DNA of 63,767 nucleotides from Burkholderiaceae bacterium (GTDB lineage Bacteria > Pseudomonadota > Gammaproteobacteria > Burkholderiales > Burkholderiaceae_C): contig JAEUOY010000114.1 of NCBI GenBank assembly GCA_016790515.1, positions 1-63,767 on the forward strand. The letters are read 5' to 3'. The notes below the pieces were generated by a model, which worked only from the letters and a program-made list of their open reading frames with translations, had not been told where the DNA came from and did no database searches. Positions 61,261 through 63,767 of this stretch are shown here, in pieces. Numbering within the stretch: position 1 is the stretch's first letter; each line of letters opens with the position of its first letter. A program made the translations under genes and the position numbers.

Positions 61261-63090
61261 ATGCGCGACGAATCGCCGCTTCGCCGCCGGCTGGCCCGGC
61301 TGCTGGGCCCCTGGGTGCACGAGGTCGACGGCGAGACCTTGCGCGCCGACGGCCAGGCCGGGCTGCTCGGCGCGGTGCTGGTGCTGCCGCAGGGCATCGC
61401 CTTCGCCGCCCTGGCCGGCCTGCCGCCGGCGATGGGCCTGGCGGCGTCGGCGCTGCCCTGCGCGGTCGCGGCGCTGGCGGGATCGAGCCGGCACGTGATG
61501 TCCGGACCGACCAACGCGACCTCGCTGGCGCTGGGGGCGATGCTGCTGCCGCTGGCCGGCGGCGACCCCGGCCAGCTGCTGCCGCTGGCGCTGGCGCTGA
61601 CGCTGGGCGTCGGCCTGATGCAGATCGCGCTGGCGCTGGCGCGCCTGGGCGCATTGGCCAACTTCATCTCGCCGTCGGTGATGCTCGGCTTCACCACCGG
61701 CGCGGCGGGCCTGATCGCCTGGTATGCGCTGGCCGGCCTGCTGGGGGCGAGCGGCCGGGCGTCGCCGCTGCAGGCCTGGACGCAGGGCCTGTCGTGGCCG
61801 TCGATCGCGGTCGGCACGCTCACGCTGCTGCTGGCGATGGCCGGGCGGCGCTGGTGGCGGCGCGGCCCGCACCTGCTGGTGGCGCTCGCCGTCGGCGGCG
61901 TGCTGGGCTGGTGGCTGACGCAGCACGCGGCGGCGGGGGCGCCGGTGCCGCTGCGGGTCGGCAGCCCGCCGTCGGCCTGGCCGCATTGGCATGCGCCCTG
62001 GGACGACCTCGCCGTCCTGGTGGCGGTCGGTTCGCCGCTGCTGCAGGCCGCGCTGGCGCTGACCATCGTCGCGCTGGGCCAGTCGATGGCGATCGCCAAG
62101 GCGCTGGCCTCGCGCACCGGACAGGTGCTCGACGTCAACCGCGAATGCCTGGGCCAGGGCCTGGCCAACCTGAGCGCCGGCCTGGGCTCGGGCATGGTGG
62201 TCTGCGGCTCGCTGAACCGATCGATGCCCAACCTGGAGGCCGGTGCGCGCACCCCGCTGTCGGCCGTGGCGGCGACGCTGTTCCTGGTCGCGATGGCGGC
62301 CCTGGGCGGTCCGCTGCTGGCCTGGATCCCGCTGGCCGGCGTCAATGCGCTGCTGCTGATCGCCGCCTGGTCGCTGTGGGACCGCGCCGCCTGGCAGCGC
62401 GTGCGGACCCTGCACCGCAGCGAGTTCGCGATCGCGCTGGCCACCGCGTTCGCCACGCTGACGGTGCGGCTGGAGCTGGCCGTGCTGGCCGGCGTGATGC
62501 TGTCGCTGGTTGCCTACCTGTACCGCACCGCCCGGCCGGCGCTGCGCACGATGGGCTTCGACGCCCACCATCCCGGCCGGCCCTTCGTCGTGATCGACCC
62601 CACGCCCGAAGGCACGCCGCCGCCGGCCGCGCTGCCCGAGTGCCCGCAGCTGAAGCTGCTGCGGATGGAGGGGTCGGTCTGGTTCGGCGCGGTGGCGCAT
62701 GTCGCCGACCGCCTGCGCGGCCTGCGCCAGCGCGCCCGGGCCTCGCCCGAGGGCCAGCGCCACCTGCTGGTGATGGTCAAGAGCATGAACACGATCGACC
62801 TCGCCGGCGCCGACCTGTGGGACGAGGAGCGCGCGCGCCGCCGCGAGATTGGCGGCGACCTGTACTTCCACCGCCCGCGGCCGCAAGTGCTGGCGATGTG
62901 GCAGCGCACCGGCTTCCTCGACCGCCTGGGCGCGGACCATGTCTTCCCCGGCAAGCGCAGCGCGATCGCGACCATCGTGCCGAGGCTGGACGCCGAGGTG
63001 TGCGCGCGCTGCACTGCGCGGGTGTTCGGCGAGTGTGCGCAGCGCCCCGGCGGCGCCGCGGCAGCGCCGGCTGCGCAGCCGGCGCGATGA
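61261..63090 (+). CDS. SulP-family inorganic anion transporter
   Basis: The 609-residue protein has 10-12 transmembrane segments of a SulP (SLC26) transporter (GAVLVLPQGIAFAALAGLPPAMGLAASALPCAVAALAGSSRHVMSGPTNATSLALGAMLLPLAGG). The C-terminal cytoplasmic STAS domain (QLKLLRMEGSVWFGAVAHVADRL, LLVMVKSMNTIDLAGADLWDEE) and a short Cys-containing tail follow. Likely substrates are sulfate, bicarbonate or other anions. The stop overlaps the thpR start (ATGA at 63087). Confidence 0.92.
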   Translation: MRDESPLRRRLARLLGPWVHEVDGETLRADGQAGLLGAVLVLPQGIAFAALAGLPPAMGLAASALPCAVAALAGSSRHVMSGPTNATSLALGAMLLPLAGGDPGQLLPLALALTLGVGLMQIALALARLGALANFISPSVMLGFTTGAAGLIAWYALAGLLGASGRASPLQAWTQGLSWPSIAVGTLTLLLAMAGRRWWRRGPHLLVALAVGGVLGWWLTQHAAAGAPVPLRVGSPPSAWPHWHAPWDDLAVLVAVGSPLLQAALALTIVALGQSMAIAKALASRTGQVLDVNRECLGQGLANLSAGLGSGMVVCGSLNRSMPNLEAGARTPLSAVAATLFLVAMAALGGPLLAWIPLAGVNALLLIAAWSLWDRAAWQRVRTLHRSEFAIALATAFATLTVRLELAVLAGVMLSLVAYLYRTARPALRTMGFDAHHPGRPFVVIDPTPEGTPPPAALPECPQLKLLRMEGSVWFGAVAHVADRLRGLRQRARASPEGQRHLLVMVKSMNTIDLAGADLWDEERARRREIGGDLYFHRPRPQVLAMWQRTGFLDRLGADHVFPGKRSAIATIVPRLDAEVCARCTARVFGECAQRPGGAAAAPAAQPAR

Positions 63091-63629
63091 CCGGCATCGC
63101 CGTGCCGCCGCCGTGCGCCGACCGCGCCGCGCCCACGGCGCGGCTGTTCATCGCGCTGTGGCCGCCGCCGCGGGTGCGGCAGGCCCTGGCCGCCTGCCGC
63201 GACGCCACCGCCTGGCCGGCCGGCGCGGCGCCGACGGCCAGCGACAAGCTGCACCTGACGCTGCATTTCATCGGCAGCGTGGCGGCCGGCCGGGTGGACG
63301 CCATCGCCGCCGCGCTGCAGGTACCGGTGCAGGGCTTCGACCTGCAGCTCGACCTCGTCGAACGCTGGCGTGGCGGGCTCGCGGTGCTGCGGCCGCGGCA
63401 GCCGCCGCCGCGCCTGCTGCAGCTGCACGCCGAGCTGGCCGGGGTGCTGCAGCGGCTGGGGCTGCCGGTCGAGCCGCGTGGCTTTCGTCCCCATGTCACG
63501 CTGGCGCGGCGCGCCGCTGCAGCGGCGCCGGTGGCGCCGGCCGCGCCGCTGCATTGGCGCGCCAGCGGCTATGCGCTGGTGCAGTCCGGGCCCGATGGCC
63601 GGTACCGGGTGCTGCAGCGCTACCGCTGA
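63087..63629 (+). CDS. thpR: RNA 2',3'-cyclic phosphodiesterase (ThpR)
   Basis: The 180-residue 2H-phosphoesterase has both HxTx motifs: KLHLTLHFIG (about residues 55-64) and FRPHVTLARR (about 132-141). These are the catalytic histidines of LigT/ThpR proteins, which open 2',3'-cyclic phosphates on RNA ends. Its ATG overlaps the SulP stop by 4 nt, so it is co-translated with the transporter, although no functional link is obvious. Confidence 0.9.
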   Translation: MTGIAVPPPCADRAAPTARLFIALWPPPRVRQALAACRDATAWPAGAAPTASDKLHLTLHFIGSVAAGRVDAIAAALQVPVQGFDLQLDLVERWRGGLAVLRPRQPPPRLLQLHAELAGVLQRLGLPVEPRGFRPHVTLARRAAAAAPVAPAAPLHWRASGYALVQSGPDGRYRVLQRYR

Positions 63630-63648
63630 GCGCCGCTCGGGACACCCA

Positions 63649-63767
63649 TCAGGGCGCTGCCAGCCGCTGCGCCGCCTGGTGGATCGCCGCGCGCAGGCGC
63701 GGGTAGGTGCCGCAGCGGCACAGGTTGCCGTCCATCGCGGCGTCGATCTCGGCATCGGTCGGCCGCG
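63649..63767 (-). CDS. [2Fe-2S] subunit C-terminus (IorA-like), partial at window edge
   Basis: The minus-strand frame open to the right edge reads [31 protein letters not shown] and ends at a stop at 63649-63651. [10 protein letters not shown] is the second [2Fe-2S] binding loop of the small subunit of xanthine-oxidase-family enzymes, in the isoquinoline 1-oxidoreductase/aldehyde-oxidase subgroup (CGTY rather than the CTGY of XdhA). The N-terminal part lies beyond the window. A second molybdo-hydroxylase, distinct from XdhAB, is therefore likely just outside. Confidence 0.85.
   Translation of the reverse strand, partial: RPTDAEIDAAMDGNLCRCGTYPRLRAAIHQAAQRLAAP

Overview
The window looks like a chromosomal segment of a very G+C-rich betaproteobacterium of the order Burkholderiales (Rubrivivax/Leptothrix/Ideonella-like). 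The reasons are the gene families (Bug-type binding protein, DUF3300-DUF2950 pair, UreD and UrtE, XdhABC with a BMP-type purine transporter, twin MalT-like LuxR regulators), GTG/TTG starts and third codon positions that are almost all G or C. This is inferred from family knowledge, not from a search. I see no tRNA, rRNA, CRISPR array, intact insertion sequence or prophage.

Layout. 1-4.4 kb: an accessory block that is visibly less G+C-rich. It holds an apparently 5'-truncated AraC regulator, a carboxymuconolactone-decarboxylase/VOC gene pair, a three-gene overlapping operon on the minus strand (SnoaL-like, SRPBCC, EamA exporter), and two decayed fragments: an AraC C-terminus and a urea-transporter urtE gene with an internal deletion. 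4.4-7.2 kb: a TonB-dependent receptor and a histidine-rich membrane protein. 7.3-13.1 kb: flavoprotein, GST, AI-2E-type transporter and the DUF2950/DUF3300 pair. 13.1-17.3 kb: an orphan ureD, two beta-barrel-like proteins, and a TMEM165/GDT1 manganese exporter behind a yybP-ykoY (Mn2+) riboswitch. 17.3-21.6 kb: a lectin-like lipoprotein, an ABC ATPase remnant, a lipoprotein hydrolase, an outer-membrane protein and a Bug binding protein. 21.6-33 kb: DsbA-like oxidoreductase, S1/P1 nuclease, 8-oxoguanine deaminase, glycerate 2-kinase, metallopeptidase, wax ester synthase/DGAT, a bacterial TRAFs-binding (ASK1-like) protein, DUF2855 and a MATE exporter.

33-46.8 kb is the functional core, a purine-catabolism locus. 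It has a Crp/Fnr regulator, xdhABC (minus strand), a divergent LysR regulator, guanine deaminase, and a complete BMP-family purine/nucleoside ABC transporter that is translationally linked to a Rieske oxygenase. With the 8-oxoguanine deaminase at 23.3 kb and the adenine-deaminase-type enzyme at 51.9 kb, the window encodes uptake and deamination of purine bases to xanthine/urate-level products. The Rieske oxygenase may add N-demethylation or hydroxylation of purines.

46.8-63.8 kb: a GGDEF-EAL protein, a subtilase with nine C-terminal GFIL hexapeptide repeats, adenine deaminase, two large convergent MalT/LuxR regulators that share a perfect 111-bp inverted repeat enclosing a 96-aa gene, then hemerythrin-like and di-haem cytochrome genes (each preceded by a poly-C tract), a PaaI thioesterase, a SulP anion transporter, an RNA 2',3'-cyclic phosphodiesterase, and the 3' end of a [2Fe-2S] subunit gene at the window edge.

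The most interesting signals are the 111-bp inverted repeat between the two LuxR genes (a possible invertible switch), the stand-alone TRAFs-binding/deoxyribosyltransferase-like protein, the Rieske enzyme embedded in the purine locus, and the GFIL-repeat subtilase.
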